A stretch of DNA of 64,000 nucleotides, from the NCBI RefSeq assembly GCF_003576475.1, contig NZ_QWGR01000001.1:496001-560000 (forward strand), read 5' to 3'. Source of the DNA: Maribellus luteus. Its GTDB lineage: Bacteria; Bacteroidota; Bacteroidia; Bacteroidales; Prolixibacteraceae. The position numbers were made by a program, and so were the translations under genes. Shown piece after piece: positions 25,656 to 35,234 of the stretch (within the stretch, counting starts at the first letter, position 1; each line of letters starts with the position of its first letter). The notes under the pieces are model-generated. The model ran no database searches. It worked only from the letters and a program-made list of their open reading frames with translations, and was not told the origin of the DNA.

Positions 25656-27353
25656 TCATGGTTCCAGGATAATATCTGAAACAGACGCTCCGGTTGGCAC
25701 CATCGGGAATACGTTGTCTTCTTTTTCAATGGTAACTTCCAACAGGTAAGGACCGTCGTGATCCAGCATTTGCTGAATGCCGTTTGCCAAATCTTCGCGT
25801 TTGTCTACCCTGTGCCCTTCAATTCCAAATCCCTTTCCAATCATAATGAAATCGGGGTTCTGCAGCTCGGTGAAAGAATAGCGTTTTTCAAAGAACAACT
25901 GTTGCCACTGGCGTACCATGCCCAAGAAGTGGTTGTTCAGTACAATTATTTTTACCGGCAGTTTGTTTTGTGCAATGGTTCCCAATTCCTGGATGGTCAT
26001 TTGAAAACCACCGTCGCCGATTACCGCAATTACCGTTCTGTCGGGTGCTCCAAGTTGTGCTCCCATACTGGCAGGCAAACAAAAACCCATGGTTCCCAGA
26101 CCACCCGAGGTAACATTGCTGCGCGAATGTTTAAATTTGAAGTAACGCTGCGCAACCATTTGGTGCTGGCCCACATCAGTCACCAAAATCGCCTCATGAT
26201 TGGTTTTTTCCGAAGCAAGGCTGATTACTTCTCCCATGGTCAATCCCGGTTTGGTTGGGCGAAGGTCTTTGTCGATTACTTTTTCCTGCTCAACTTTCAT
26301 GTATTTGTGGAACTCTTCCATCCATTCAGGATGACTGTTTTCCTTTACATTTGCAGTAAGCATTTTTAACGCTTTCTTGGCATCGCCCAGAATTCTTACA
26401 TCTGTTTTGATGATTTTATTGATCTCAGCAGGGTCGATTTCGATGTGAATGATTTTTGCTTTCTTGGCGTATTCACTTACTTTTCCGGTAACACGGTCGT
26501 CGAAACGCATTCCAACGGCGATGATCAGGTCGGCTTCGTTGGTCAATACATTGGGGCCGTAATTGCCGTGCATGCCCAGCATTCCCACGTTCAGCGGATG
26601 ATCGGTAGGAAGTGCTGAAAGACCCATGATGGTCCATGCTGCCGGAATTCCGGCTTTTTCAATAAATTCTTTAAGCTCCTGTTCTGCGCGGCCAATGATA
26701 ATTCCGTGCCCAAAAAGGATCATCGGTTTTTTGGCTGCATCAATCAAATCAACAGCTTCTTTTACGGCATGCGGGTCAACTGGTTTTTCGGGCACATACG
26801 ACCGAATTTTTGTGCATTTTTTGTATTCAAAATCAAGTTCACCGAACTGTGCATCTTTGGTCAGGTCGATAAGAACAGGTCCCGGACGACCGCTGTTGGC
26901 AATGTAGAATGCCTGGGCGATGGCTTGCGGAATTTCTTCGGGCGAGGTTATTTGGTAGTTCCATTTTGTGACCGGAATCGACATGCCCACGATGTCTGAT
27001 TCCTGGAAAGCATCGGTTCCAAGTAGCGGAGAAGCCACCTGTCCGGTTATGCACACCAAGGGAGTTGAGTCGATCATTGCGTCAGCAATACCTGTCATTA
27101 GGTTGGTAGCACCCGGACCTGAAGTTGCGAAGCAAATACCTGGTTTTCCAGTGACTCGTGCATAACCCTGTGCACCGTGGATTGCTCCCTGTTCGTGACG
27201 TGTTAAAATATGATTTACCCGTTTGTCGTAATCGTACAATGCATCGTAAACGGGCATGATGGCACCTCCGGGATACCCGAATATGGTATCTACCCCTTCT
27301 TCCAGTAACGAAAGAATCAGTGCTTCAGAACCGGTAACTCTTTTTGTTGTCAT
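25656..27353 (-). CDS. ilvB: Acetolactate synthase large (catalytic) subunit
   Basis: 565 residues with three ThDP-enzyme domains. Visible are the catalytic Glu region (IFGYPGGAIMPVYDAL with RHEQGAIHGAQGYARV), the FAD-contact region and the ThDP/Mg motif GDGGFQMTIQELGTIAQNKLPVKIIVLNN. It condenses two pyruvates, or pyruvate with 2-oxobutyrate, in branched-chain amino acid synthesis. It follows ilvD after about 100 bases and precedes ilvN, its regulatory subunit. Confidence 0.95.
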   Translation of the reverse strand: MTTKRVTGSEALILSLLEEGVDTIFGYPGGAIMPVYDALYDYDKRVNHILTRHEQGAIHGAQGYARVTGKPGICFATSGPGATNLMTGIADAMIDSTPLVCITGQVASPLLGTDAFQESDIVGMSIPVTKWNYQITSPEEIPQAIAQAFYIANSGRPGPVLIDLTKDAQFGELDFEYKKCTKIRSYVPEKPVDPHAVKEAVDLIDAAKKPMILFGHGIIIGRAEQELKEFIEKAGIPAAWTIMGLSALPTDHPLNVGMLGMHGNYGPNVLTNEADLIIAVGMRFDDRVTGKVSEYAKKAKIIHIEIDPAEINKIIKTDVRILGDAKKALKMLTANVKENSHPEWMEEFHKYMKVEQEKVIDKDLRPTKPGLTMGEVISLASEKTNHEAILVTDVGQHQMVAQRYFKFKHSRSNVTSGGLGTMGFCLPASMGAQLGAPDRTVIAVIGDGGFQMTIQELGTIAQNKLPVKIIVLNNHFLGMVRQWQQLFFEKRYSFTELQNPDFIMIGKGFGIEGHRVDKREDLANGIQQMLDHDGPYLLEVTIEKEDNVFPMVPTGASVSDIILEP

Positions 27354-27454
27354 ACTTTTTGCTTTTTAGCGATGGTTGTTTTTCGGACAACCTATTTCAA
27401 AATATATAGTTTAATTATTTGTCAGATAAAGTATTGGTTACTTTGTCTTTTGTT

Positions 27455-29284
27455 TTAGTCAATTAATCGAACAGCGCCTAAATCTGCAGAGGAGACAAAA
27501 CTTGCATACGCTTTCAATGCTTTTGAAACATTGCGTTCTCTTTCTCCCGCCTGCCAGGCATCTTTGCCTTTTGCATCTTCTGCTTTCCGGCGTTCGGCGA
27601 GTTCTTCTTCTGAAATCAGCAGATTAATGGAACGCCTGGTGATATCTATTTCAATGTCATCGTTGTCGCGAATCAGTCCGATGGCGCCACCACCAGCTGC
27701 TTCCGGTGAAACGTGTCCGATAGAAAGTCCCGAAGTCCCTCCTGAAAAACGTCCGTCGGTGATCAGCGCACAATATTTATCGAGTTGCATCGATTTCAGG
27801 TACGAAGTAGGGTAGAGCATCTCCTGCATTCCCGGGCCGCCTTTGGGGCCTTCGTAGCGGATGACGATTACGTCTCCTTTTTGAACGGCATCTCCCAGGA
27901 TTCCGTTAACAGCATCTTCCTGCGAGTTAAAAACCCGTGCTTTTCCCTTAAACTGAAAGATGGACGAATCTACGCCGGCTGTTTTTACAATACAGCCTTT
28001 TTCAGCAATGTTGCCAAATAAAACTGCGAGCCCGCCGTCTTTGTTGTAGGCGTGTTCAATGCTACGGATACATCCTTTTTCACGATCGTCGTCGAGCACT
28101 TTAAATGTGCTTTCCTGCGATCCCATTACCAGGTTTCTTCCTCCGCCCGGTGCCGATTTAAATCGCCTGAAAGCATCTTCAGTTACGGTTTCACGTTTAA
28201 TATCGTATTCCGAAATGGCTTCGGCCAATGTTTTTCCGTCAATGCGGTTAACGTTGGTTTCCAACAGTCCTCCGCGCTCCATTTCTCCCATGATCGAAAG
28301 AATACCTCCGGCACGGTTTACATCCTGAATGTGGTAGTGCGAATTGGGCGCTACCTTGCACAGGTTAGGTGTTTGGCGCGAAAGCCGGTCGATGTCCGAC
28401 ATCGTAAAATCTACACCCGCTTCGTGCGCAATGGCCAACAGGTGCAAAACAGTATTGGTCGATCCTCCCATGGCAATGTCAAGTTTCATGGCATTTAAAA
28501 AGGCATCGCGGGTAGCAATGCTCCGGGGAAGAACTTTGTCGTTTCCTTCGTAATAATAAGTTTGGGTGGCTGCGATAATTTTTTCAACGGCTTCTTCAAA
28601 CAGCCGTTTGCGGTTGGCATGCGTGGCCACAATGGTTCCGTTACCGGGCAGCGCCAGTCCAATTGCTTCTGCCAGACAGTTCATCGAATTGGCAGTAAAC
28701 ATTCCCGAACAGGATCCGCAAGTGGGGCAGGCATTTTCTTCCACTTTGGCCAGGTATTCATCGCTAATATTGGAGTCGGCAGCCATTACCATGGCGTCTA
28801 CCAGGTCGAGGTGACGATCATCAACTTCGCCGGCTTCCATTGGTCCGCCCGAAACAAAAACCGCAGGGATATTCAAACGCATGGCAGCCATCAGCATTCC
28901 GGGAGTAATTTTGTCGCAGTTCGAAATGCAAACTATGGCATCTACCTTGTGCGCATTGCACATGTATTCCACACTGTCGGCAATTACATCGCGCGAAGGG
29001 AGTGAATACAACATTCCGTCGTGCCCCATGGCAATTCCGTCGTCGATGGCAATGGTGTTAAATTCGGCAGCAAAATAGCCTTGCTTTTCAATTAAGCCTT
29101 TAATGTGCTGGCCAATGTTGTGTAAATGTGCATGACCGGGCACAAACTGTGTAAATGAGTTTACTACGGCAATCAGTGGCTTCCCGAAATGTTCTTCTTT
29201 CATTCCATTGGCTCTCCAAAGGCTTCTTGCGCCGGCCATTCTTCGTCCCTGGGTAGTGGTATTACTTCGTAACGGAATTTGCAT
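27455..29284 (-). CDS. ilvD: Dihydroxy-acid dehydratase
   Basis: 609 residues. The Fe-S cysteines typical of IlvD are visible in [12 protein letters not shown] and [23 protein letters not shown], with the substrate segment [20 protein letters not shown] near the C-terminus. Three spaced cysteines suggest the oxygen-sensitive [4Fe-4S] form. It makes the 2-oxo acid precursors of valine and isoleucine. As first gene of the ilv operon it is controlled by the attenuator and leader peptide upstream. Confidence 0.96.
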   Translation of the reverse strand: MQIPLRSNTTTQGRRMAGARSLWRANGMKEEHFGKPLIAVVNSFTQFVPGHAHLHNIGQHIKGLIEKQGYFAAEFNTIAIDDGIAMGHDGMLYSLPSRDVIADSVEYMCNAHKVDAIVCISNCDKITPGMLMAAMRLNIPAVFVSGGPMEAGEVDDRHLDLVDAMVMAADSNISDEYLAKVEENACPTCGSCSGMFTANSMNCLAEAIGLALPGNGTIVATHANRKRLFEEAVEKIIAATQTYYYEGNDKVLPRSIATRDAFLNAMKLDIAMGGSTNTVLHLLAIAHEAGVDFTMSDIDRLSRQTPNLCKVAPNSHYHIQDVNRAGGILSIMGEMERGGLLETNVNRIDGKTLAEAISEYDIKRETVTEDAFRRFKSAPGGGRNLVMGSQESTFKVLDDDREKGCIRSIEHAYNKDGGLAVLFGNIAEKGCIVKTAGVDSSIFQFKGKARVFNSQEDAVNGILGDAVQKGDVIVIRYEGPKGGPGMQEMLYPTSYLKSMQLDKYCALITDGRFSGGTSGLSIGHVSPEAAGGGAIGLIRDNDDIEIDITRRSINLLISEEELAERRKAEDAKGKDAWQAGERERNVSKALKAYASFVSSADLGAVRLID

Positions 29285-29316
29285 ACTTATTTGTCTTTAT
29301 CTATCTGTTGAACATT

Positions 29317-29346
29317 AAAAAAGCCTTCCTCGTTTCTGAGAAAGGC
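29317..29346 (-). terminator. ilv attenuator terminator
   Basis: On the minus strand GCCTTTCTC pairs with GAGGAAGGC (nine pairs, one G-U) and is followed by six U, some 33 bases before ilvD. Its 5' arm plus AGA (29346-29335) can instead pair over 12 positions (two G-U) with leader bases 29391-29380 (TCTGAGAGGGGC), giving an antiterminator. Confidence 0.85.
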
Positions 29347-29376
29347 CTGTAAATATCTTTTAAACTATCACATAAT

Positions 29377-29442
29377 CTAGCCCCTCTCAGAAATTCCAAG
29401 AATGACAACGAGAATGACTAGAATGTTAATAGCTAAACGCAT
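29377..29442 (-). CDS. ilvL: ilv operon leader peptide
   Basis: A 21-codon frame starting MRLAIN, continuing ILVILVVILGI and ending SERG before a TAG stop. Twelve of residues 3-17 are Ile, Leu or Val, the amino acids whose synthesis the operon serves. The last codons contain the strand that forms the antiterminator, so slow decoding of Ile/Leu/Val codons would keep it free. Together with the terminator ahead of ilvD this is a classical attenuator. No Shine-Dalgarno sequence is visible. Confidence 0.87.
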   Translation of the reverse strand: MRLAINILVILVVILGISERG

Positions 29443-29463
29443 ATCGCTTTTTTAAAGATGAAG

Positions 29464-29494
29464 CAAATGTAAAAATTTAAATCAATATCCAAAA
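29464..29494 (-). promoter_or_regulatory. Putative ilv operon promoter
   Basis: TACATTTG (29471-29464) matches the Bacteroidota -7 box TAnnTTTG exactly, with TTTTG (29494-29490) 18 bases upstream as the -33 element. The expected start of transcription is about 15 bases ahead of the leader ATG. The remaining bases up to 29713 are A/T-rich, with nothing else recognisable. Confidence 0.65.
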
Positions 29495-29713
29495 TGATTT
29501 GAAATTAAAATCGGTCATTTTAAATAAAAATTAAAATTTAACGACACTTTTACTTCGAGATGGTAACTTATTTCGGGCTCAGTTTATGATTTGAAAAAAT
29601 ACTCTATCGATTTGGTTATTACGGATTTCTGCTTTATTTGTGCCGTAAAAATCATTTGTCGGGATAAAAGCCGGTGGAATCATTCACGAACTGTAAATAG
29701 AAGATTTTATTTG

Positions 29714-30964
29714 TTAAGTTAACTTCTGTTTATTGGTTAATGTAGGATCGTTGTTCTTAAAGAATACGATAAACACAAGCAGTAATAGCGCTGAGCTTAG
29801 GGTTATTATTCCCCAGATTGCATCCCAGTTGTAGCCTTCAGCGGTTCTGAAAAGATCGATAATATGAGCGCAAATAAAATTACCAACCAATAAACCAGCT
29901 CCAAAAGTTACCAGGAATATAAAACCCTGCGCCTGAGATTTTAATTGGGCCGGTGCTTTTTTGTCGATGTAGATTTGGCCTCCCACGTAAAAGAAACCAA
30001 AAATCAGCCCGTGTATTAAAATCCCGATGTAAAACATCCAGCTTTGGTGAATCACACCACCTGCCCAAAACGAAAGGTAACGGATGAACAATGCCACCAA
30101 ACCCAGTATCATCACCTTCCGTAATCCGAATTTTTTGATGGCCGGTGTTACCAGGAGTAAGAAACCCATTTCGGCCAGTACTCCCCAGTTCATGGTTACT
30201 GAAATGTATTTGGTTTTAATGTGTAAGAGGAACTCTGAAAAGAACGAAAAATACATTGCAAACGGAATCATGGATAAAAAGGAAAAGAGGATAAATACCG
30301 CGAAATTACGGTCTTTCATCAGTTCTATAGTGCGTAATCCAAAGGTGTCAATCAGTGAGCCTTTTTGTCCTTTGGCGGGTGGAGGAGTGTCAGGAAGTGA
30401 GAGGTTGGCAAGTATGGCAATAAAGCTAACAGCGGCCCCGCAATAAAAAGGGAGGTTGGTACCGTCGAAATCAATGTTCAGCACTCTTATGAAAACGACG
30501 CTGAAAATTCCGGAAGCCACCCAACCGATTGATCCGAAGATGCGTACCCTCGGAAATTGTTCCGAGTCGAGATGTGCCATGGCAATCGAACTGGTAAGGC
30601 TCCAGCTGGGCATGTAGCCCAACATGGCAATCAACAAGCAGATAAACAGAATATCATGGTTATTGGTGCTTCCTGCCAAAAAAAGCATAACAGCATTGAT
30701 GGTGTTTAGTACAGCCAATACTTTTTGTCCGGCAAAAAAACGGTCGGCAAGCATTCCAACTACCGGCGAAAAAATACAACCGATGGCCATGGAGCTTACA
30801 ATCAGTGATTTTTCAAGGCTGCTAACCTCCAGGTTGGTCAGGTAGGCTGCAAGCGGAACCCACCAAACAGCATACATCATATACTGAAGGAACAGCATCA
30901 ACGAAAGTTTGAGTCTTATTTTTCCCGTTTTTTCCCGGGGGATAACCATGGTATTATCAGTCAT
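29714..30964 (-). CDS. MFS permease of the nucleoside:H+ symporter type
   Basis: About 416 residues from the ATG giving MTDNTMVIPREK; the 18 codons before it look unlike a protein N-terminus. Twelve hydrophobic helices are visible. The phrases LMLFLQYMMYAVWWVPLAAYL, LHGLIFGFFYVGGQIYIDKKAP and AQGFIFLVTFGAGLLVGN closely match the NupG/XapB nucleoside symporter family. It has no nucleoside-processing neighbour. It is transcribed away from the GT2 gene. Confidence 0.85.
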   Translation of the reverse strand: MTDNTMVIPREKTGKIRLKLSLMLFLQYMMYAVWWVPLAAYLTNLEVSSLEKSLIVSSMAIGCIFSPVVGMLADRFFAGQKVLAVLNTINAVMLFLAGSTNNHDILFICLLIAMLGYMPSWSLTSSIAMAHLDSEQFPRVRIFGSIGWVASGIFSVVFIRVLNIDFDGTNLPFYCGAAVSFIAILANLSLPDTPPPAKGQKGSLIDTFGLRTIELMKDRNFAVFILFSFLSMIPFAMYFSFFSEFLLHIKTKYISVTMNWGVLAEMGFLLLVTPAIKKFGLRKVMILGLVALFIRYLSFWAGGVIHQSWMFYIGILIHGLIFGFFYVGGQIYIDKKAPAQLKSQAQGFIFLVTFGAGLLVGNFICAHIIDLFRTAEGYNWDAIWGIITLSSALLLLVFIVFFKNNDPTLTNKQKLT

Positions 30965-31485
30965 AAGTAAGGTCTTTATAAAGTAAGTAGTGTTTAATAT
31001 TAAGGTCCTTTTATACAAAAGACAGGGCTTTTATTTCCCGTCTTCGTTCTTAAAGTATTGTTAGTCATTCAATAGGGCCTAAAATAAGAGGGTTGGGTAT
31101 TATTCCCTACCAATACCTACCTGTTGTAAAACAGTATTGTGAAAAGGTACATATCGTTACTGTGGTCTAAGGTGCTTGTTTTTAGTGGTATATGATATCA
31201 GGCTGAAGTTGTTGGGATTCATCTGGCAGGCTTGTCTTTTGGTAGGGACAATTGAGTACAATCATACCGGTCTGAATACGGCTTAGTGTAACCTGCTTAT
31301 TTGGTTAATGTTAATCGTCTCGAACCTATTATTAGGAAAAAAAGTAATTCCGAAACTTTAGGTTCTATATAAAAGCTTGAACATTACAGCGTAAACTCCC
31401 CAAATTGCAGAGAGGTTAAAAGTTTCTTTTAAATTTGCTGAGAGATAAACGAAGGCAATAGAAAATTCCAAAATCAGAAATAAAC
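30965..31485. other. Divergent intergenic region between the MFS gene and the GT2 cassette
   Basis: About 520 bases without a credible gene. It must contain promoters for both flanking transcripts. A plus-strand candidate is annotated separately; no RNA gene, riboswitch or long palindrome is evident. Confidence 0.4.
31430..31437 (+). promoter_or_regulatory. Candidate -7 box for the GT2/DUF4922/SpoIID cassette
   Basis: TAAATTTG fits TAnnTTTG exactly, 49 bases before the GT2 start codon. A TTG lies 22 bases upstream, slightly too far for the usual spacing. Confidence 0.4.
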
Positions 31486-32943
31486 ATGATCCGAATAAAT
31501 TGTTATCTGCCCATTCATAACTACGAGAGTGCGGCAAAGCTAATCAGTGGATTACAGGCGAATGCAGTGATTCAAAATATTTATCTTCCTGAAGAAACGG
31601 CAACAAAAGCGGGCGGCAAGGCTAAACCGTTTTCGTACAACGGATTTGGCAGTACTCAATGGGTAAAAGCTCTGGCAGCAACGGTTACCGGCGTTGATTA
31701 CGTATTGCTGTTAACCAAAAATACGGCACTTTCTTTTGGCCAGTTTGCAATTGAACGCATGATTTCGGTTGCTGAGGCTACAAACGCCGCGAAAGTATAT
31801 TCCGATTATTATGAAATAAAGGAAGGACAGCTTTCTGCACATCCGGTAATCGACTACCAGGAAGGCAGTTTGCGCGACGACTTTAACTTTGGACCACTGG
31901 TGTTATACCGTGCGGATGCACTCCGAAAGGCCATTGATAATATGACAATGGATTTTGACAGCGCCGGTTTGTATTACCTGCGTTTGAAAATGTCGCAACT
32001 GGGGGCGTTTGTTCGTATTCCTGAGTTTCTTTATACAATTGATGAAACCGATTTGCGAAAAAGCGGACAGAAATTGTTTGACTATGTGGACCCCAAAAAC
32101 CGCAAGGTGCAAATTGAAATGGAACAGGCGGTTACCGAGCATTTGGAAGATGTAGGCGCCTGGCTGGCACCAGAAACGGGGGCGCTGGAATTTGATGATT
32201 CGGCGTTTGACAAAAAAGCGTCGGTGGTGATTCCGGTGCGGAACCGGGAAAAAACAATTGCTGATGCGATTGAATCTGTTCTGGCGCAAAAAACAAGCTT
32301 TGCTTTTAACCTGATTATTGTGGATAATCATTCTACGGATAAAACAAGCGAAATTATCCGTTCGTTTGCAGAAAAAGACAACAGAATCATACACATCATT
32401 CCTACGCAAAATGATTTGGGAATTGGTGGCTGCTGGAACCTGGCCGTTCACGATGCGCGTTGCGGAATGTTTGCCGTTCAGCTCGACAGCGATGATATTT
32501 ACAAAGACGAGAATACGCTGCAAAAAATAGTGGAGGTATTTGAACAGGAGAAATGCGCGATGGTGGTAGGAACTTATCAATTGGTGAATTTCAAACTCGA
32601 AGAAATCCCTCCCGGTATTATCGATCACCGCGAGTGGACACCTGACAACGGTAAAAACAACGCTTTACGCATAAACGGACTGGGAGCGCCACGCGCATTT
32701 TATACCCCGGTTTTGCGCGACGTAAAAATTCCGAATGTGAGTTATGGCGAAGATTATGCCGTTGGTTTGGCCATTTCGAGAGATTATTCGATCGGCAGGA
32801 TTTACGAAAATCTGTATCTGTGCCGCCGTTGGGACGATAACTCCGATGCGGCACTCGACATTGTAAAAGTAAACGCACACAACACCTATAAAGACCGTAT
32901 TCGTACCATCGAATTAAAAGCGCGTCAACAAAAAAATGCTTAG
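31486..32943 (+). CDS. Two-part family 2 glycosyltransferase
   Basis: 485 residues, soluble. The C-terminal part (about 245-470) is a standard GT-A domain: VVIPVRNREKTIADAIESVL, LIIVDNHSTDKTSEII and the metal/nucleotide motif LDSDDIY. The N-terminal part (1-240) begins RINCYLPIHNYESAAKLI and has a related but degenerate pattern without a clear DxD, so it may be an inactive second GT-like domain. The sugar donor is unknown. The gene overlaps the DUF4922 gene by 8 bases, tying it to that enzyme and to the SpoIID protein. Confidence 0.82.
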   Translation: MIRINCYLPIHNYESAAKLISGLQANAVIQNIYLPEETATKAGGKAKPFSYNGFGSTQWVKALAATVTGVDYVLLLTKNTALSFGQFAIERMISVAEATNAAKVYSDYYEIKEGQLSAHPVIDYQEGSLRDDFNFGPLVLYRADALRKAIDNMTMDFDSAGLYYLRLKMSQLGAFVRIPEFLYTIDETDLRKSGQKLFDYVDPKNRKVQIEMEQAVTEHLEDVGAWLAPETGALEFDDSAFDKKASVVIPVRNREKTIADAIESVLAQKTSFAFNLIIVDNHSTDKTSEIIRSFAEKDNRIIHIIPTQNDLGIGGCWNLAVHDARCGMFAVQLDSDDIYKDENTLQKIVEVFEQEKCAMVVGTYQLVNFKLEEIPPGIIDHREWTPDNGKNNALRINGLGAPRAFYTPVLRDVKIPNVSYGEDYAVGLAISRDYSIGRIYENLYLCRRWDDNSDAALDIVKVNAHNTYKDRIRTIELKARQQKNA

Positions 32944-33880
32944 CATGCAACAGTATTCTGAACAGGTATTACAGTTGCTGACCGGGCAAAAAAAAGAATG
33001 GCCCTTGGCTGCAAAGAACTTTGCTGGCTTGGAGAAAGTACGCACACGGGTGTTCAATTTTGATGAAGTGGAGATCAAGGTCCAGTTTAACCCGGAACGC
33101 ATTGTGTCGTCGGCTGCAAAAGTGGATGCCAAATCCATTGAGGCCCGCCCGTGTTTTCTGTGCAGTAAAAATCGTCCGAAAGAACAGCAGGGAGTGAAAA
33201 TTGGAGCGTATTCGGTGCTGGTTAACCCTTTCCCGATCTTTTCGCAGCATTTTACGATTGTGGGCGAAGAACACCTTCCGCAGCAAATAAAAGGGCGCTT
33301 TTGTGACCTGCTCGATTTAGCTGCCTCATTGCCTGGGTTTACACTCTTTTACAATGGCCCAAAATGCGGAGCTTCGGCCCCCGATCATTTTCATTTTCAG
33401 GCCGGAAACCGTGGGTTTATGCCGCTTGAAAATGAGCTGGAAAAACTGAAAGAGCAACACAGCATAAAGCTTCGTTCTTTTACTTCGGATGCCTGGGCGG
33501 TAAAAGACGGATTGCGCAATTTCCTTTTGCTGGAATCGCCGGTAAAAGAATCCGTGGAAAAAGATTTCATGAAAATATACGATGCACTGGAGGCTGCGGA
33601 TGAAGAACCGATGATGAACATTCTTGCGTTTTATGAAAGCAATGCATGGAAAGTAGTCGTGTTTCCAAGAGTCCTGCACCGTCCTTCGCAGTATTTCGAA
33701 GAAGGGGAAAAGAACATTCTGATCAGTCCTGCATCGGTGGATATGGGAGGAGTGTTGATCACTCCGCTGGAGAAGGATTTTGAAAAGCTTCAGTCATCCG
33801 ATATTTATACAATTTTTCAGCAGGTACTTTATTCAGAGCCTGTGTTTAATCAATTCATACAAAATTTAGATAATGCATAA
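32936..33880 (+). CDS. DUF4922 protein, GalT/HIT-like nucleotidyltransferase fold
   Basis: 314 residues, no signal peptide. A CFLC pair (in RPCFLCSKNRP) and the HxH motif in GASAPDHFHFQAGNRG recall the zinc and active-site arrangement of galactose-1-P uridylyltransferase, HIT proteins and the plant VTC2 GDP-sugar phosphorylase. DUF4922 proteins of Bacteroidota have no settled function. The gene overlaps both neighbours by 8 bases. A nucleotide-sugar phosphorylase or transferase acting with the glycosyltransferase is a reasonable inference. Its start may be the ATG three codons downstream. Confidence 0.78.
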   Translation: MLSMQQYSEQVLQLLTGQKKEWPLAAKNFAGLEKVRTRVFNFDEVEIKVQFNPERIVSSAAKVDAKSIEARPCFLCSKNRPKEQQGVKIGAYSVLVNPFPIFSQHFTIVGEEHLPQQIKGRFCDLLDLAASLPGFTLFYNGPKCGASAPDHFHFQAGNRGFMPLENELEKLKEQHSIKLRSFTSDAWAVKDGLRNFLLLESPVKESVEKDFMKIYDALEAADEEPMMNILAFYESNAWKVVVFPRVLHRPSQYFEEGEKNILISPASVDMGGVLITPLEKDFEKLQSSDIYTIFQQVLYSEPVFNQFIQNLDNA

Positions 33881-35207
33881 AATACCGACAATTGACGTAG
33901 GCATTATGAGTGCCGACCAAATACAGTTTTGCTTCAATGACTTGTTTCAGTTAAGCAATGGCCCAAAAGAAATGGAGGGTGAACAAGTGGTGAGAATCGA
34001 GAACGGAATGCTAAAACTTGAGGCTGCCGGTATTGCTGCGTCTGAATTGCTGTTTACTCCGCTTGATGCAGAGAACGCAGCATTTGAGCTGAAAGACGTT
34101 ATTATTGGAGTGAATTTTCATTGGGAACAAAAGGAAAACCAGCAATTTAAAGGTGCCTTAAAACTGATCATTGAAAATGAAAAGATAACCGCGATCAATG
34201 TTTTGCCGCTCGAGAGTTATTTGATTTCAGTGATTTCGTCTGAAATGAGCGCCAACAGCTCACTCGAGTTGCTAAAAGCGCATGCCATTATTTCCCGAAG
34301 CTGGCTGATTGCACAAATCGAAAAGCAGGAGCAGCTGACCGAAACAACGGCGAAGTATGAAAGTACCTTCATCTCAGAAAGCGAATACATAAAATGGTAC
34401 GACCGCGAAGACCATGTGAATTTTCATGTGTGTGCCGACGACCATTGCCAGCGCTACCAAGGCGTTACCCGGGCTCATAATCCCAATGTGGTAAGGGCGG
34501 TTAACGAAACTTCAGGGGTAATTCTTTCCTACGACGGAAAAGTGTGTGATGCCCGTTTTTCAAAGTCGTGTGGCGGAATTGCCGAGCTTTTCGAAAATTG
34601 CTGGGAGCCGGTTCATCACCCATACCTGACTGCGGTGGTGGATAATCCGCAACTTCCGGCCGGTTTCGAACAGGACCTGACCATTGAAAAGAATGCCGAA
34701 AAATGGATCGCTGCCGAACCCGAAGCTTTTTGCAATACGCACGATGAGGTGGTGTTGAAACAGGTATTGAACGACTACGACTGGTCGGCAAAAGATTTTT
34801 ACCGCTGGACCGTGGAATATTCACAGGCAGAATTGAGCGATCTGATCCGGCGCCGTTCTGGAATCGATTTTGGCGATATCCTGGATTTGATCCCGGTGCA
34901 AAGGGGCACTTCCGGCCGCCTTGTTCGCCTGAAAATTGTGGGTACGAAACGGACTGTTACGGTTGGAAAAGAACTGGAAATCCGTCGTTGGCTGAGTGAA
35001 TCGCATTTGTACAGTTCGGCTTTTCTGGTGGAGAAAGTGCAGGGTGAAAACGATCTGCCCGAAAAATTTGTATTGAAAGGAGCCGGCTGGGGACACGGTG
35101 CAGGACTTTGCCAGATTGGCGCGGCGGTAATGGGACACAAAGGATACAAATACGATGAAATTCTGACACACTATTTTAAAAACGCAAGCCTGGAAAAAAG
35201 ATATTAA
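33873..35207 (+). CDS. SpoIID/LytB-domain protein without signal peptide
   Basis: 444 residues. The SpoIID/LytB domain is clear: LPLESYLISVISSEMSAN, LLKAHAIISRSWLIAQ, the CADDHCQRYQG and SKSCGGIAELFENCW cysteine/histidine motifs, and the C-terminal GAGWGHGAGLCQIGAAVMGHKG. SpoIID of sporulating Firmicutes is a lytic transglycosylase acting on glycan strands stripped of peptides. Here the N-terminus (MHKIPTIDVGIMSADQIQF) is not a signal sequence, so the protein appears cytoplasmic unless exported in another way. It overlaps the DUF4922 gene and is followed after 27 bases by an AmpG-like permease. Confidence 0.85.
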   Translation: MHKIPTIDVGIMSADQIQFCFNDLFQLSNGPKEMEGEQVVRIENGMLKLEAAGIAASELLFTPLDAENAAFELKDVIIGVNFHWEQKENQQFKGALKLIIENEKITAINVLPLESYLISVISSEMSANSSLELLKAHAIISRSWLIAQIEKQEQLTETTAKYESTFISESEYIKWYDREDHVNFHVCADDHCQRYQGVTRAHNPNVVRAVNETSGVILSYDGKVCDARFSKSCGGIAELFENCWEPVHHPYLTAVVDNPQLPAGFEQDLTIEKNAEKWIAAEPEAFCNTHDEVVLKQVLNDYDWSAKDFYRWTVEYSQAELSDLIRRRSGIDFGDILDLIPVQRGTSGRLVRLKIVGTKRTVTVGKELEIRRWLSESHLYSSAFLVEKVQGENDLPEKFVLKGAGWGHGAGLCQIGAAVMGHKGYKYDEILTHYFKNASLEKRY

Positions 35208-35234
35208 ACCAATTTCAACATCAAACCATAAAAA

